A stretch of 64,000 bases of DNA from Dethiobacter sp. (GTDB lineage: Bacteria; Bacillota; Dethiobacteria; Dethiobacterales; Dethiobacteraceae): NCBI GenBank assembly GCA_020725465.1, contig DYEY01000063.1:1-64000 (forward strand), written 5' to 3'. The position numbers and the translations under genes were made by a program. Numbering within the stretch: the first letter of the stretch is position 1; each line of letters begins with the position of its first letter. Shown in pieces: positions 17,226 to 25,509 of the stretch. The notes under the pieces are model-generated. The model saw only the letters and a list, made by a program, of their open reading frames with translations, was not told the DNA's origin and searched no databases.

Positions 17226-18839
17226 ATGTTAATGCCGTATAAAAAGAAAACTGTTGCATTACTATGCCTGCTTGTGGCCCTTATGTTTTTTGCCGCAGGC
17301 TGCGGTACTTCCGGCCAGAAAGGAAAAGCACCGGAAACCGGTGGCCCCGGCGGCGACCAGCAGGCAGTGCCGGCTGAGCCGGTGGTATTGCGGCTGGCAG
17401 GCGGGGACTGGGGTTTTCCCCAGCCTTATACCCGTTATGCCAGAGGGCCCGGCAACGCCAAAGTGAACTATATTTTCGACAAGCTTATCGAAAAAGATGA
17501 AAAAGGCTTTATCCCCTGGCTGGCTAAAAAATGGGACATACTGGATAACGGAACGAAATACGTATTTTACCTTGAGCAGAATGTTAAATGGCATGACGGG
17601 ACACCGTTCACCGCTGATGACGTGGTTTTCACCTTCGACTACATTAAAAAATACCCACCGGTAAGCCCGGTAGGTATTTTCACGGACGACAGATTCTTGC
17701 ATGAAGTCAAAGCCCTGTCAGGTCACCAGGTGCAACTTTCTCTGGCCGAGGCAGATCCCAACTTCTTTGAAGCTCTTTCCTCGGTATATATCCTGCCACG
17801 GCACATCTGGTCTGCCATAGACCGGCCGGATGAATTCACCGCACCTGAAGCGGTAACAGGCACCGGACCATTTGTCCTCACTGAATACAGCAAGGAGCAT
17901 GGAACCTACCGTTATGAGGCGTTCCCTGATTTCTGGGGGCCGAAACCGGCCGTGGATGTGTTAGAATTTATTCCGGTAAGCGACAGCGTCCTGGCACTGG
18001 AAAAAGGAGATATTCATATCGCTGATATACCAGTTGATGCGCTTTCGCGTTTTGAAAATGACCCGAAGTTTACCGTGATGCAAAAACCAGGGTTCTGGGG
18101 TTACCGGCTCAGGTTTAATATGGAAAAAGTGAAAGAATTTAAGAACCGGGAGCTGCGGCAGGCCTTTGCCTATGCCATCGACCGCCAGGATTTGGTCAAT
18201 AAAACAGCCAGGGGCGCCGCGGTGGCCGGCAGCCTGGGGGTCCTTCCGCCTGACCACCGCTGGTTTAACCCTGATTTGCCAAAGTACGAAAGAGATGCGG
18301 AAAAAGCCAAAAAGCTGCTTAAACAGGCAGGGCTGGCTGACAAAAAGCTGCAATACGAACTGCTTGTCGGTGAAGGGAGAGAGGTAAGGATAGGGGAGCT
18401 TATCAGGGAGCAACTTGCAGACATCGGAATCGAGATCAAAGTTGTGTCCACAGACATGAAAACCCGGGATGCCCGCATTGCTCAGGGCAATTACCAGCTG
18501 GTCCTGGTAGGCCATGGTGGTTGGGCCAGGGATCCCAATTATCTGGGAACCAGGTTTACCGGAGGTGACCGGGGGAGCTGGGCAGACGGAACGCCAGGGT
18601 ATTATAACCCGGAAGTGGAAAGGCTGGCGGAAATGCTACGCCGGGAATTAAACGAAAATGCCAGGAAGGAATTATCCATGCAGCTGCAGCAGGTCCTGGC
18701 CGAAGATGTGCCTGAGATTTCCCTGTATTTAACCACTGGGCAGGTTGTGTTCAGGAATGATATCCATAATGGCTGGATGCACGTTTTCGACCATCATGAA
18801 ACCTCACATAACATATTGTCTTTCCTGAAAAGAAGTTGA
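17226..18839 (+). CDS. ABC transporter substrate-binding lipoprotein, family 5 (Opp/Nik type)
   Basis: A 537-residue extracellular binding protein. The N-terminus is a lipoprotein signal (KKKTVALLCLLVALMFFAAGC, lipid-modified Cys near residue 27), then a Gly/Pro linker. Family 5 marks include NVKWHDGTPFTADDVVFTFDY, then AVTGTGPFVLTEY and RELRQAFAYAIDRQDLV. It should deliver its ligand to the two permeases upstream. Nickel-, peptide- and heme-binding members share this fold, so the ligand is open. It is the last gene of the unit and faces a shared terminator. Confidence 0.88.
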   Translation: MLMPYKKKTVALLCLLVALMFFAAGCGTSGQKGKAPETGGPGGDQQAVPAEPVVLRLAGGDWGFPQPYTRYARGPGNAKVNYIFDKLIEKDEKGFIPWLAKKWDILDNGTKYVFYLEQNVKWHDGTPFTADDVVFTFDYIKKYPPVSPVGIFTDDRFLHEVKALSGHQVQLSLAEADPNFFEALSSVYILPRHIWSAIDRPDEFTAPEAVTGTGPFVLTEYSKEHGTYRYEAFPDFWGPKPAVDVLEFIPVSDSVLALEKGDIHIADIPVDALSRFENDPKFTVMQKPGFWGYRLRFNMEKVKEFKNRELRQAFAYAIDRQDLVNKTARGAAVAGSLGVLPPDHRWFNPDLPKYERDAEKAKKLLKQAGLADKKLQYELLVGEGREVRIGELIREQLADIGIEIKVVSTDMKTRDARIAQGNYQLVLVGHGGWARDPNYLGTRFTGGDRGSWADGTPGYYNPEVERLAEMLRRELNENARKELSMQLQQVLAEDVPEISLYLTTGQVVFRNDIHNGWMHVFDHHETSHNILSFLKRS

Positions 18840-18875
18840 TGGCGATGTTCGTTAACCGAGGCTAAAAATTTTCAA

Positions 18876-18903
18876 GGCCGGGGTAAATTATTTTACCCCG
18901 GCC
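18876..18903 (-). terminator. Shared terminator between the two halves of the island
   Basis: Perfect 12-bp stem, GGCCGGGGTAAA (18876-18887) with TTTACCCCGGCC (18892-18903), and a 4-nt loop. On the minus strand it is followed by TTGAAAATTTTT, so it most clearly ends the riboswitch-controlled operon; it may also stop the plus-strand transcript. Confidence 0.75.
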
Positions 18904-18970
18904 TGCAGTTTCAGGGCCGGCTTTAAATTCATTTGCCGGCAGTTTGACAGAATTACCGTCAACAGCCATT

Positions 18971-19651
18971 TTATTTTCGGCAGCCCATGCGGTAACCGGC
19001 TGCCAGCAGTACGCCGGCTGCCGTCCATGTGCCCAAAATAACCGGCGCATGTGTAAGCCGGATACCGGAAAAGCTCATCCGGGCTGCCTGTACCAGGTTG
19101 GGGACCAGAAAAATCATTACCAGGGTAGTCATCCCTGTCAAAAGCAGCAGGGAATTCATGGTTTTCAGGGAACCGCTCCGATTCTGCCCTGACAGCCTGC
19201 GGATACTGAAGGCCACCACCAGCAAAAGCAAAGTGAAAACGGCGCAAAAGGCCAGGTCTGGCAGCAGGTGGTGATGTCCGGCCCTTTGTTTGAGCAGGAT
19301 AAGGCCGAATGCCGTGGCCAGAAGGCAGAAGGGGCAGGGCAAAAATGCCCCCAGGTACAGGACTCCCGGCTTCTGGCAGGAGTCTCCCTCTCCGCAGTTT
19401 CCGCCAAGACCAAGGTAAACAAACAAAGCAGCTATGGCCAGGCTGACCGGGAAAGTATATTCTTCCACCAACCAGGCGATTTGGGCGGCATACGGCCCCA
19501 GTATCCTTGATAGCAATAGCAGAAATGCTCCGAAGAAAAGGGAAACGCCGAATATCTGCCTGTTTCCCAGCCAAGACGTACCCAGGATGGCTCCGGTTTT
19601 GAGACTGAGGATAAAGATGGCTGTAAGGTTACCTGCTGCCAGCGCGTCCAA
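18971..19651 (-). CDS. Membrane transporter-like protein, probable DUF2162 family
   Basis: A 226-residue integral membrane protein with about six spans. A loop has paired Cys (NCGEGDSC), and the following span carries LPCPFCLLATAFGL, a CPxC-type motif inside or next to the membrane. This fits the predicted-transporter family DUF2162, which I recall being linked with CobN-like and ExbB-like genes in methanogens; that link needs checking. It is the last gene of the riboswitch operon, starting at TTG 19651 after GGGGGGAGA, 30 bp after the CobN-like gene. A role in moving a metal or small ligand across the membrane is inferred. Confidence 0.7.
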   Translation of the reverse strand: MDALAAGNLTAIFILSLKTGAILGTSWLGNRQIFGVSLFFGAFLLLLSRILGPYAAQIAWLVEEYTFPVSLAIAALFVYLGLGGNCGEGDSCQKPGVLYLGAFLPCPFCLLATAFGLILLKQRAGHHHLLPDLAFCAVFTLLLLVVAFSIRRLSGQNRSGSLKTMNSLLLLTGMTTLVMIFLVPNLVQAARMSFSGIRLTHAPVILGTWTAAGVLLAAGYRMGCRK

Positions 19652-19681
19652 TGTTCTCCCCCCGTTTTATGGTTCAATTGC

Positions 19682-22600
19682 TCAGCTGCCGGCTGCCTTT
19701 TTTTTACGGGAATACCCGTAAACCGCCAGCCCTACCAGAAGCAAGCCTACCAGCAGCGCGGGAACCGCCACAGCGGAGGCCACGGGAGCCAATGCCGGCT
19801 GCTCCGGGATCACTTCATAGGCCCTCACCTGTTTTTCCGGTGACGCTGTTTTTTCCCGCTCCCGTTCTTTTGGCTGAGGAAGATCAGGCTGCTGCTCAGG
19901 TGCGGGAGGGGCCGGCAAGGCGCCGGCAGTGCGCCGGTGGGGCTGGGTCAGCCTCTCCTGTGGCTCAGGGCCTACAGGTTTGGCTATAACTATTAATTCA
20001 GGGGTTATTTCCGGTTCTGACCGGTCTTCCTCCGCTGCGGGAAGCTCCAACGGCAACTCAACCTTTATTTCTTCAACGCGTGGCTCCTGAACTTCTGTTA
20101 CAGGGTCCGGGCTAAAGGGCGGCATTACCGGACGTTCAAAAGACAGGTCCCGGTAAGTGGCTTCCTTAAATATCTCCCGGAACCGGTCCAGCAAGCGGTC
20201 ATCCAGGAGGGAAAAGTTGGCTGCCCACTGGTTTAGGGTCAGATTCCGGCAGGTATGGTGGCAGCAGACTACCCCATACTTCACAGCAGTTTCCAGATAA
20301 ATATCAGCAAGCCTGGCTTTTTCTTCCGCGGTGGCCGCCCAAAGGTCTTTGCGGGCTGACTCCAGCAGGGTGGCTGCAATAGACTGCAGGGCGTAAGGAT
20401 CAAGGCGTTTACGCACCTCTTCATCAAAAACATAGGTTTCGGCCAGCCGGCTCCAGGAGCGGTCGCTGATGGCGCCGGTGGTGATGTCCATGTAAAATGC
20501 GTTGGTGATCCACTTGGCCACTGTCCGTGCCCCTGAATAGCCCTCCTCCAGCATTTCCCGGACAAAAACCGGGTTTAAAAGCCGGCTCCACAGTTCCAGG
20601 GACACAAATTCCTGCAGCGGCTGTACCAGAAGGTGGTTGGGACCAAGGCGGGAATTGGCGATGTAGGCTGGTATTTCGACCCCTGAAAGCCACTGGACTG
20701 CCAGTTTCAGCCCGCCCAGGTACTGGGCCACGTCGTCGTTGTCCAGAGTCCCATAGATGGAGTCGCGCACCTGTACCACTGCTTCTACCCGGCTGAGCAC
20801 CCGGGCCAGCAGGTCCTGGCCCCTGATACCGTAAACCGGGGATCCGTCTGCCCGGTCGTTACCGAAAATGAAGCCCATCCGGCTGATGTAAAGTTCGGCC
20901 AGGCTGCCGGCGCCGTCCCACTGGTCAGAAAAATCCATCAGCTCCGAAAGGCCCAGGCCGTAGGCACCGGGCTCAGCGCTAAAGACCCGGGATGCAGCCA
21001 GGAAGTCGGCTTCTTCTGCCGACAACCCTGCCGACAATAGATCCGTGAAAATTTCCTCATAATGTTTTTTGATATAATTATCTTCAAAGCTTTCACCGGT
21101 TTTGGCCAACTGGCGTGCTACCCGGTCCAGCAGGGAGTTCACCAGGGAAAAAGCATCCCGGAAAAGGGAGGACCCGGTTAAAGCCACGTCAATGCGCGGT
21201 CGCCCCAGCTCGCTGACCGGCACCACCCGGAAGGAAGTGACGCGGCCGGCGCTGTCCCAGCGCGGTTCAACTCCCATCAGCCGCATGGCCAGGGCGATGC
21301 TTTCGCCACCTGTGCGCATGGTTTCGATAGCCCAGAGCACCACTCCCACCGACTGCGGGTAGCTGCCGTGGGCAGCATAGTGCGACGCCAGAAGCTTATC
21401 CGCCAGCTCGCTGCCGATCCGCCAGGCTGCCCGATCCGGGACGGTGCGCGGGTCAAAAGTTTTAATGTTCCTGCCTGTGGGCATAACATCGGGATTACGT
21501 ACCGGGTCCTTGCCCAGCCCCGGCGGGACAAAGCCGCCCTCCAGGGCCAAAAGCAGCATGTCCATTTCCTCAGTGGTCCGGGCCAGATCGGCAGCGATCT
21601 GTTCCCGCTGGGCTTCCCTGTTTTCCGGATCATAATTGATAATGGCGTTTACCATTAAGTCAAAACGCTCCCCCTGGGGGGCAACCCCGAAAGTATGGAG
21701 ACCGAGGGGAGTTACAGTGGCCTCCATCAGGTGCAGGAAATCATGTACCGCCTCCACCAGCTCCTCAAAAGTCAGCCGGTCAGGGTCAAGCCCCATCTCC
21801 GCCGCCATGTTCTCCTCAGCCAGGAGAAAGTTGATCCGGGTCTTAATGCGCTCCAGGGCCTGGTTGTCCCGTACCAAGTCTGACATATACTTTTCATATT
21901 CATGGATAAGGTTGTGCAGCTCAAGCAGGTTGCCGTAAAGCTCAGTGTTGGCCACCGCCGCCGTCAGGTGGCTGAGCAGCACTGCGTAGCCCCTCCGCTT
22001 GGCTTGGGTGCCCTCGCCGGGGTTATTGACAATGTAGGGGTAAATATTGGGCAGGTGGCCGTGGACCACATCGGGCCAGCATTCCGCCGCAAGGCCCACC
22101 GCCTTGCCAGGCAGCCATTCCGCCGTACCGTGGGTGCCAAGGTGGATTACCGCGTCAGCTTTAAAGCAGTGCTGCAGCCAGTAGTAAAAAGCCAGGTACT
22201 GGTGGGAAGGAGGCAAATGGGGGGAATGGATGATTTTTTGGATGTCTTCTCCCCACCCCCGCATGGGCTGTGGCCCGAAAAAAACGTTGCCACTGATGTG
22301 ACCGGGCAGGACGAAGCGCCCCTGGTGCACCATTACGTTGCCGGGAGCAGGCCCCCACTCCGCTTCCACTTTTTCCTGTAAAGCGCCGGGCAGCCCCCGG
22401 AACCACTCCAGGTAACCGTCCACTTCCAGGGTAATTATGCCGTCCGCCGCTGCCAGGCGCTCCAGCTCGCCCGGCGCCCAGCCCCCCACATTCCGTCCTT
22501 TGCGGAAAATAATTTCCAGTACTGCTTCTTCGCAAACCGACTCCTCCGGGCCGTTGAGCTCCCCGTCTTCATTCACCCTGTAGCCCTGCTGCTGTAACGC

Positions 22601-24133
22601 CTGCAGGATTTTGGCCACGCTGCGGGTGGAATTCAGGTAAGAGGCCCCGATGTCGTCCCGCCCGCCTCCGTAATTGTAGTAAAGCAGGGCAACTTTTTTG
22701 TCCTGGTTGGCTGACTTTTTCAGCCGCGCCCAGGCCGCTGTCCGCCCGGCCAGCCGTTCGATGCGGTCGGGCAGGGTAATCTTTTTGGTCACCACGGCGC
22801 CGGTGGCTTCATCCACAGCTAGGGTTACGTTTCCTCCCATCAGCACCGGCTCGATGCGGCCTTCCAGTTCCGGCATGGCCACCTGCCAGTGCAGTACGTC
22901 CATGGCGCCAGCCGGGTTGGCGAACCACTTTTCCAGGTCGCCGGTATAAATGGGGTTTAGCACCGGGACGTTCATGTCTTTAAAAAGCTGCAGGGTGCCC
23001 AACTCGTTGCGGGAATCAAACTGGAAACCTATGCAGAGGATAAAGGCATGGATTGCCGGTTCCGGATGGCCGTCGCCGTTCAGGTCCCGGAAGAAAAACT
23101 TCCTGGCTGCCAGGATGCGGTCCTGGTTCCGGGGGTAAACCGGTATCACATTCAGCCCCAGCCTCTCCAGCGCCAGCACCGTATCGTTGTACAAGTCCAT
23201 GTCGGCATTTTTAAAAAACGAATCGTACCCTATAAGGCCAATCCAAGGTGCCTCGGGGTCAAAACCAAGACGGCTTTCATACCAGGCAAAATAATCGGGC
23301 GGTTCATAAAAAATACCGGTGTGGCTGGCTGCCGGGTCTCCTTCGTAATATTTTGAGCTAGAGTCGGCAGCCGGGTGGTAAGCAAAATTGCCAAGGAGCA
23401 CCACCGGGTCCAGAGATTCCGTAGTCTCCAATCCGGCAAACCGGGAGGCCAGGTAAAGCAGCAGCCGTTCCATGTTGGCGACGCCGCCGTTGATAAGGTA
23501 CTGGTTCAACCTTGTCCAGTCAGTGTCGTCTTTGTTGACAACCACCTCAAGGTCCCTCACCATTTCCACCAGCAGCCCCGCTTGCGCCCAGCTGCCGTCG
23601 GCGGCCTTTTCCGCTGAGCGCTGCAACAGGATTTCCGGCTGAGCCTGCGGTTCCAGCTTGGAAAAGATTCCCCTCAGTGCGTCGGCCCGGTTGGCACCGA
23701 TCATTTCCAAAAGGACAGCGTCGGAGCGGAGGACAGACTCCTCCACCAGTGCCAGCCGGTCAGTTATATCCAAGTCGCCCGGAGCAAAAATTTTCAGGGT
23801 AAAACCATACTCTCTCCGCATCAGGTTATGGTAGGCTTCCACCAGGGAAGCCACCATTGCCGTGGTGCCTGTAATAATGGTCAGATGGGGGCTTGTCCCT
23901 GTTTGGTAAATTCCGGCCTCTTCTTCCCCGTCAGGCTGTTCCTCACCGGACCCGGTCTCAAGTCCCGGTCCTTTTCCTGTTTCTTCTTCTTCTTCTTCAA
24001 CAGCCAGCTGTCCTTCGCCGGCCAGAGCATGGCCTTCTTCCGCCGGCCCGGTAGCCAAAGCCGGCCCCAGGGCAACGCACAGGTTACCCAGCAAGAGCAA
24101 CAGTACCAATAATAACGATAAACGCCTTTTCAC
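19682..24133 (-). CDS. Extracytoplasmic, membrane-anchored CobN-type chelatase subunit
   Basis: A 1483-residue CobN/ChlH homologue. Residues 1-28 are a signal peptide (KRRLSLLLVLLLLLGNLCVALGP cut short by Ala residues), then an acidic linker. The chelatase body spans about 75-1290, with the full family block HLGTHGTAEWLPGK, CWPDVVHG, NNPGEGTQAKRR and, later, ELGRPRIDVALTG. A Pro/Glu/Lys-rich stretch of about 130 residues follows, then one span (VPALLVGLLLVGLAVYGY) and a KKK tail. The body should therefore lie outside the membrane. GTG 24133 overlaps the DUF2149-like stop (GTGA). No ATPase partner is encoded in this operon; ExbB and DUF2149 neighbours suggest proton-motive force instead. Confidence 0.85.
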   Translation of the reverse strand: MKRRLSLLLVLLLLLGNLCVALGPALATGPAEEGHALAGEGQLAVEEEEEETGKGPGLETGSGEEQPDGEEEAGIYQTGTSPHLTIITGTTAMVASLVEAYHNLMRREYGFTLKIFAPGDLDITDRLALVEESVLRSDAVLLEMIGANRADALRGIFSKLEPQAQPEILLQRSAEKAADGSWAQAGLLVEMVRDLEVVVNKDDTDWTRLNQYLINGGVANMERLLLYLASRFAGLETTESLDPVVLLGNFAYHPAADSSSKYYEGDPAASHTGIFYEPPDYFAWYESRLGFDPEAPWIGLIGYDSFFKNADMDLYNDTVLALERLGLNVIPVYPRNQDRILAARKFFFRDLNGDGHPEPAIHAFILCIGFQFDSRNELGTLQLFKDMNVPVLNPIYTGDLEKWFANPAGAMDVLHWQVAMPELEGRIEPVLMGGNVTLAVDEATGAVVTKKITLPDRIERLAGRTAAWARLKKSANQDKKVALLYYNYGGGRDDIGASYLNSTRSVAKILQALQQQGYRVNEDGELNGPEESVCEEAVLEIIFRKGRNVGGWAPGELERLAAADGIITLEVDGYLEWFRGLPGALQEKVEAEWGPAPGNVMVHQGRFVLPGHISGNVFFGPQPMRGWGEDIQKIIHSPHLPPSHQYLAFYYWLQHCFKADAVIHLGTHGTAEWLPGKAVGLAAECWPDVVHGHLPNIYPYIVNNPGEGTQAKRRGYAVLLSHLTAAVANTELYGNLLELHNLIHEYEKYMSDLVRDNQALERIKTRINFLLAEENMAAEMGLDPDRLTFEELVEAVHDFLHLMEATVTPLGLHTFGVAPQGERFDLMVNAIINYDPENREAQREQIAADLARTTEEMDMLLLALEGGFVPPGLGKDPVRNPDVMPTGRNIKTFDPRTVPDRAAWRIGSELADKLLASHYAAHGSYPQSVGVVLWAIETMRTGGESIALAMRLMGVEPRWDSAGRVTSFRVVPVSELGRPRIDVALTGSSLFRDAFSLVNSLLDRVARQLAKTGESFEDNYIKKHYEEIFTDLLSAGLSAEEADFLAASRVFSAEPGAYGLGLSELMDFSDQWDGAGSLAELYISRMGFIFGNDRADGSPVYGIRGQDLLARVLSRVEAVVQVRDSIYGTLDNDDVAQYLGGLKLAVQWLSGVEIPAYIANSRLGPNHLLVQPLQEFVSLELWSRLLNPVFVREMLEEGYSGARTVAKWITNAFYMDITTGAISDRSWSRLAETYVFDEEVRKRLDPYALQSIAATLLESARKDLWAATAEEKARLADIYLETAVKYGVVCCHHTCRNLTLNQWAANFSLLDDRLLDRFREIFKEATYRDLSFERPVMPPFSPDPVTEVQEPRVEEIKVELPLELPAAEEDRSEPEITPELIVIAKPVGPEPQERLTQPHRRTAGALPAPPAPEQQPDLPQPKEREREKTASPEKQVRAYEVIPEQPALAPVASAVAVPALLVGLLLVGLAVYGYSRKKKAAGS

Positions 24134-24444
24134 CTGACTTCCTCCCCTTTGTCAGTAATAGGCTCTGCGGCGTTTGCCGCCGGGAGTTCCTCAATCAAAA
24201 TAAGCCTGCCGGTCTCCGGGTCCTGATAAACTTTTCCCCGCTCCTGGTATCCCTGCCCGCCTCCTTCTTCAATCAGCGGCAGCTCTTTTAATTCCTTTCC
24301 CCGCTCTACCGGTATAAAAACCAGGTGCTGAAGGTTCCAGGATAAAACCAGGGCAATAATAAGCCCTACACTGAATACCAGCATAACGTCCAGAAGGTTG
24401 ACCAGCCCGGCCATAAAATCCTGTTCCTGTTCAGACAGAAACAC
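24130..24444 (-). CDS. Small single-span protein, probable DUF2149 family (ExbD-like role)
   Basis: About 104 residues with one membrane span near the N-terminus (NLLDVMLVFSVGLIIALVLSW) followed by a hydrophilic, Glu/Gly-rich tail, the overall layout of ExbD/TolR. An Asp stands at the start of the span (LLDVML), as in ExbD. It lies between the ExbB-like and CobN-like genes, overlapping the first by 14 bp and the second by 3 bp. GTG 24444 is chosen because AGGAGCAGGGG precedes it; GTG 24468 would be the longer form. I infer that it completes the proton channel with the ExbB-like protein. Confidence 0.7.
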   Translation of the reverse strand: MFLSEQEQDFMAGLVNLLDVMLVFSVGLIIALVLSWNLQHLVFIPVERGKELKELPLIEEGGGQGYQERGKVYQDPETGRLILIEELPAANAAEPITDKGEEVR

Positions 24445-25117
24445 CTTTTTTCCCCTGCTCCTCAACACGCTGACCGTTCCTCCCCTCCAGCAGTTCCAGG
24501 AAACTTTCCATGTAGTTCAGGTCCCTTTGGTACCAGCCCCGCCGTATGCGGGACAGCACAAAACAGACAGCGCCAACGGCAATACCCATAACAGTGGTAT
24601 CAAAAGCAATAATTACCGCCTCAGAAAGCCCTTTCAGGTCACCCTGACCCAGGGCAGCCAGTCCGGGACCCAGTGGGATCAGGGTACCCATCAGGCCAAG
24701 TACAGGCCCCAGCCTGCTCACCAGCTCCGTCCGGTATAAGGTCCTTTCGTAACGGTATTCTTCCCGGTCCAGCAGCGCCCTGGCCAGAGCCTTACGCTGC
24801 CTTTTTCCAAGGTCCTTCCTGGCAGCAAACTCCATAAGGGCTTTTTTCTGGGCGGCACTTAAAACGCTGTTTTCCAGTTCCTGCAGCAGGCTGTGTTCCT
24901 GCCACACCTCGCTTCTGGTTGCCAGCGGTCTAAATAACCCATGCAGCCCGGAATCTGCCCGGCGCCGGCATTGGCGCTCCGCCAGGAAATTACCTGTCTC
25001 CAACACCGTAAAAAGAGCCATCAGCAAAAGCCCCAAGAGGACAGGGAGCAAAAGGCTCTGTGCCAGCGCGTGCAGTAAAATAATCAGATACCCGGAACCA
25101 GTGATGCCCATCATCAT
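24431..25117 (-). CDS. MotA/TolQ/ExbB-type proton channel protein
   Basis: A 228-residue membrane protein. One span lies near the N-terminus (GYLIILLHALAQSLLLPVL), then a cytoplasmic helical region. The family core is in the C-terminal half: GPVLGLMGTLIPLGPGLAAL and SEAVIIAFDTTVMGIAVGAVCFVLSRIRRG, the two channel-lining spans of MotA/ExbB. It is the first gene of the cobalamin-riboswitch operon. ExbB proteins turn proton flow into mechanical work on a partner, usually TonB. Here no TonB is encoded; the CobN-like protein itself has the Pro-rich linker and membrane anchor that a partner would need. ATG 25117 has GGGG six bases upstream. Confidence 0.85.
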   Translation of the reverse strand: MMMGITGSGYLIILLHALAQSLLLPVLLGLLLMALFTVLETGNFLAERQCRRRADSGLHGLFRPLATRSEVWQEHSLLQELENSVLSAAQKKALMEFAARKDLGKRQRKALARALLDREEYRYERTLYRTELVSRLGPVLGLMGTLIPLGPGLAALGQGDLKGLSEAVIIAFDTTVMGIAVGAVCFVLSRIRRGWYQRDLNYMESFLELLEGRNGQRVEEQGKKGVSV

Positions 25118-25190
25118 TACCCCTTTCAGCTAAAACCCAAAGAAAAACCTTTTTACGGAGCTCTCCCTGCCCTGTGCGGGGAACAATAAA

Positions 25191-25212
25191 AGCTCCCTCT
25201 GGCAAGGGAGCT
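25191..25212 (-). terminator. Riboswitch expression-platform terminator
   Basis: Eight-bp stem, AGCTCCCT (25191-25198) with AGGGAGCT (25205-25212). On the minus strand it is followed by TTTATTGTT. It lies between the aptamer and the ExbB-like gene, so it is the likely ligand-controlled terminator. Confidence 0.75.
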
Positions 25213-25283
25213 GAAGTTTGCAACATTTATTGCGGCATAAACAAAAGCACCTCCCTATCGGCCGTAGGTAAGTGACATTGATA

Positions 25284-25440
25284 TACTGCAGGCAGTTCTC
25301 CTGGCTCTGGTTCATTGCCAACCCAAGCCTTCCCAGGGTATAACCCCAGTGGCACGTTTTGGGCAGCTCACCATCACAGTGGCGGGACCGCACCGGACTT
25401 ACACCGGTTTCTCTATTAACCCACAAAGGGACCTGCAATA
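25284..25440 (-). promoter_or_regulatory. Cobalamin riboswitch (adenosylcobalamin aptamer)
   Basis: Minus strand. Closing stem TATTGCAGG (25440-25432) pairs with CCTGCAGTA (25292-25284). The core GGTGTAAGTCCGGTGCG, followed by CCCGCCACTGTGA, is at 25405-25374, and a second GCCACTG lies at about 25353. The B12 box GCCAGGAGAACTGCC is near the 3' end. These are the hallmark elements of the cobalamin aptamer in the expected order. It should turn the ExbB/DUF2149/CobN/DUF2162 operon off when cobalamin is plentiful. Confidence 0.93.
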
Positions 25441-25459
25441 GGCAATATTTTTTGATGTT

Positions 25460-25488
25460 ATACTAGCATAGTTTTCTGGGAAAGTCAA
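25460..25488 (-). promoter_or_regulatory. Promoter of the riboswitch-controlled operon
   Basis: Minus strand TTGACT (25488-25483), 17-bp spacer, TAGTAT (25465-25460). The predicted start near 25453 falls about 13 bases before the aptamer. Confidence 0.6.
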
Positions 25489-25509
25489 CGTAGGTTTAAA
25501 CGTTCTGTT

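Noticed and set aside
12658-18839. Naming the ABC transporter as a nickel importer (nikABCDE)
   Set aside because: Family 5 binding proteins carry peptides, nickel or heme with similar sequence, and no decisive residue could be read.
18888-19574. Open frame of 228 codons overlapping the DUF2162-like gene on the same strand
   Set aside because: The other frame has membrane spans, Cys motifs and a good ribosome site; this one is low-complexity Arg/Pro sequence and runs into the terminator.
25130-25438. Open frame across the riboswitch region
   Set aside because: It coincides with the aptamer and terminator, whose conserved bases explain the sequence.
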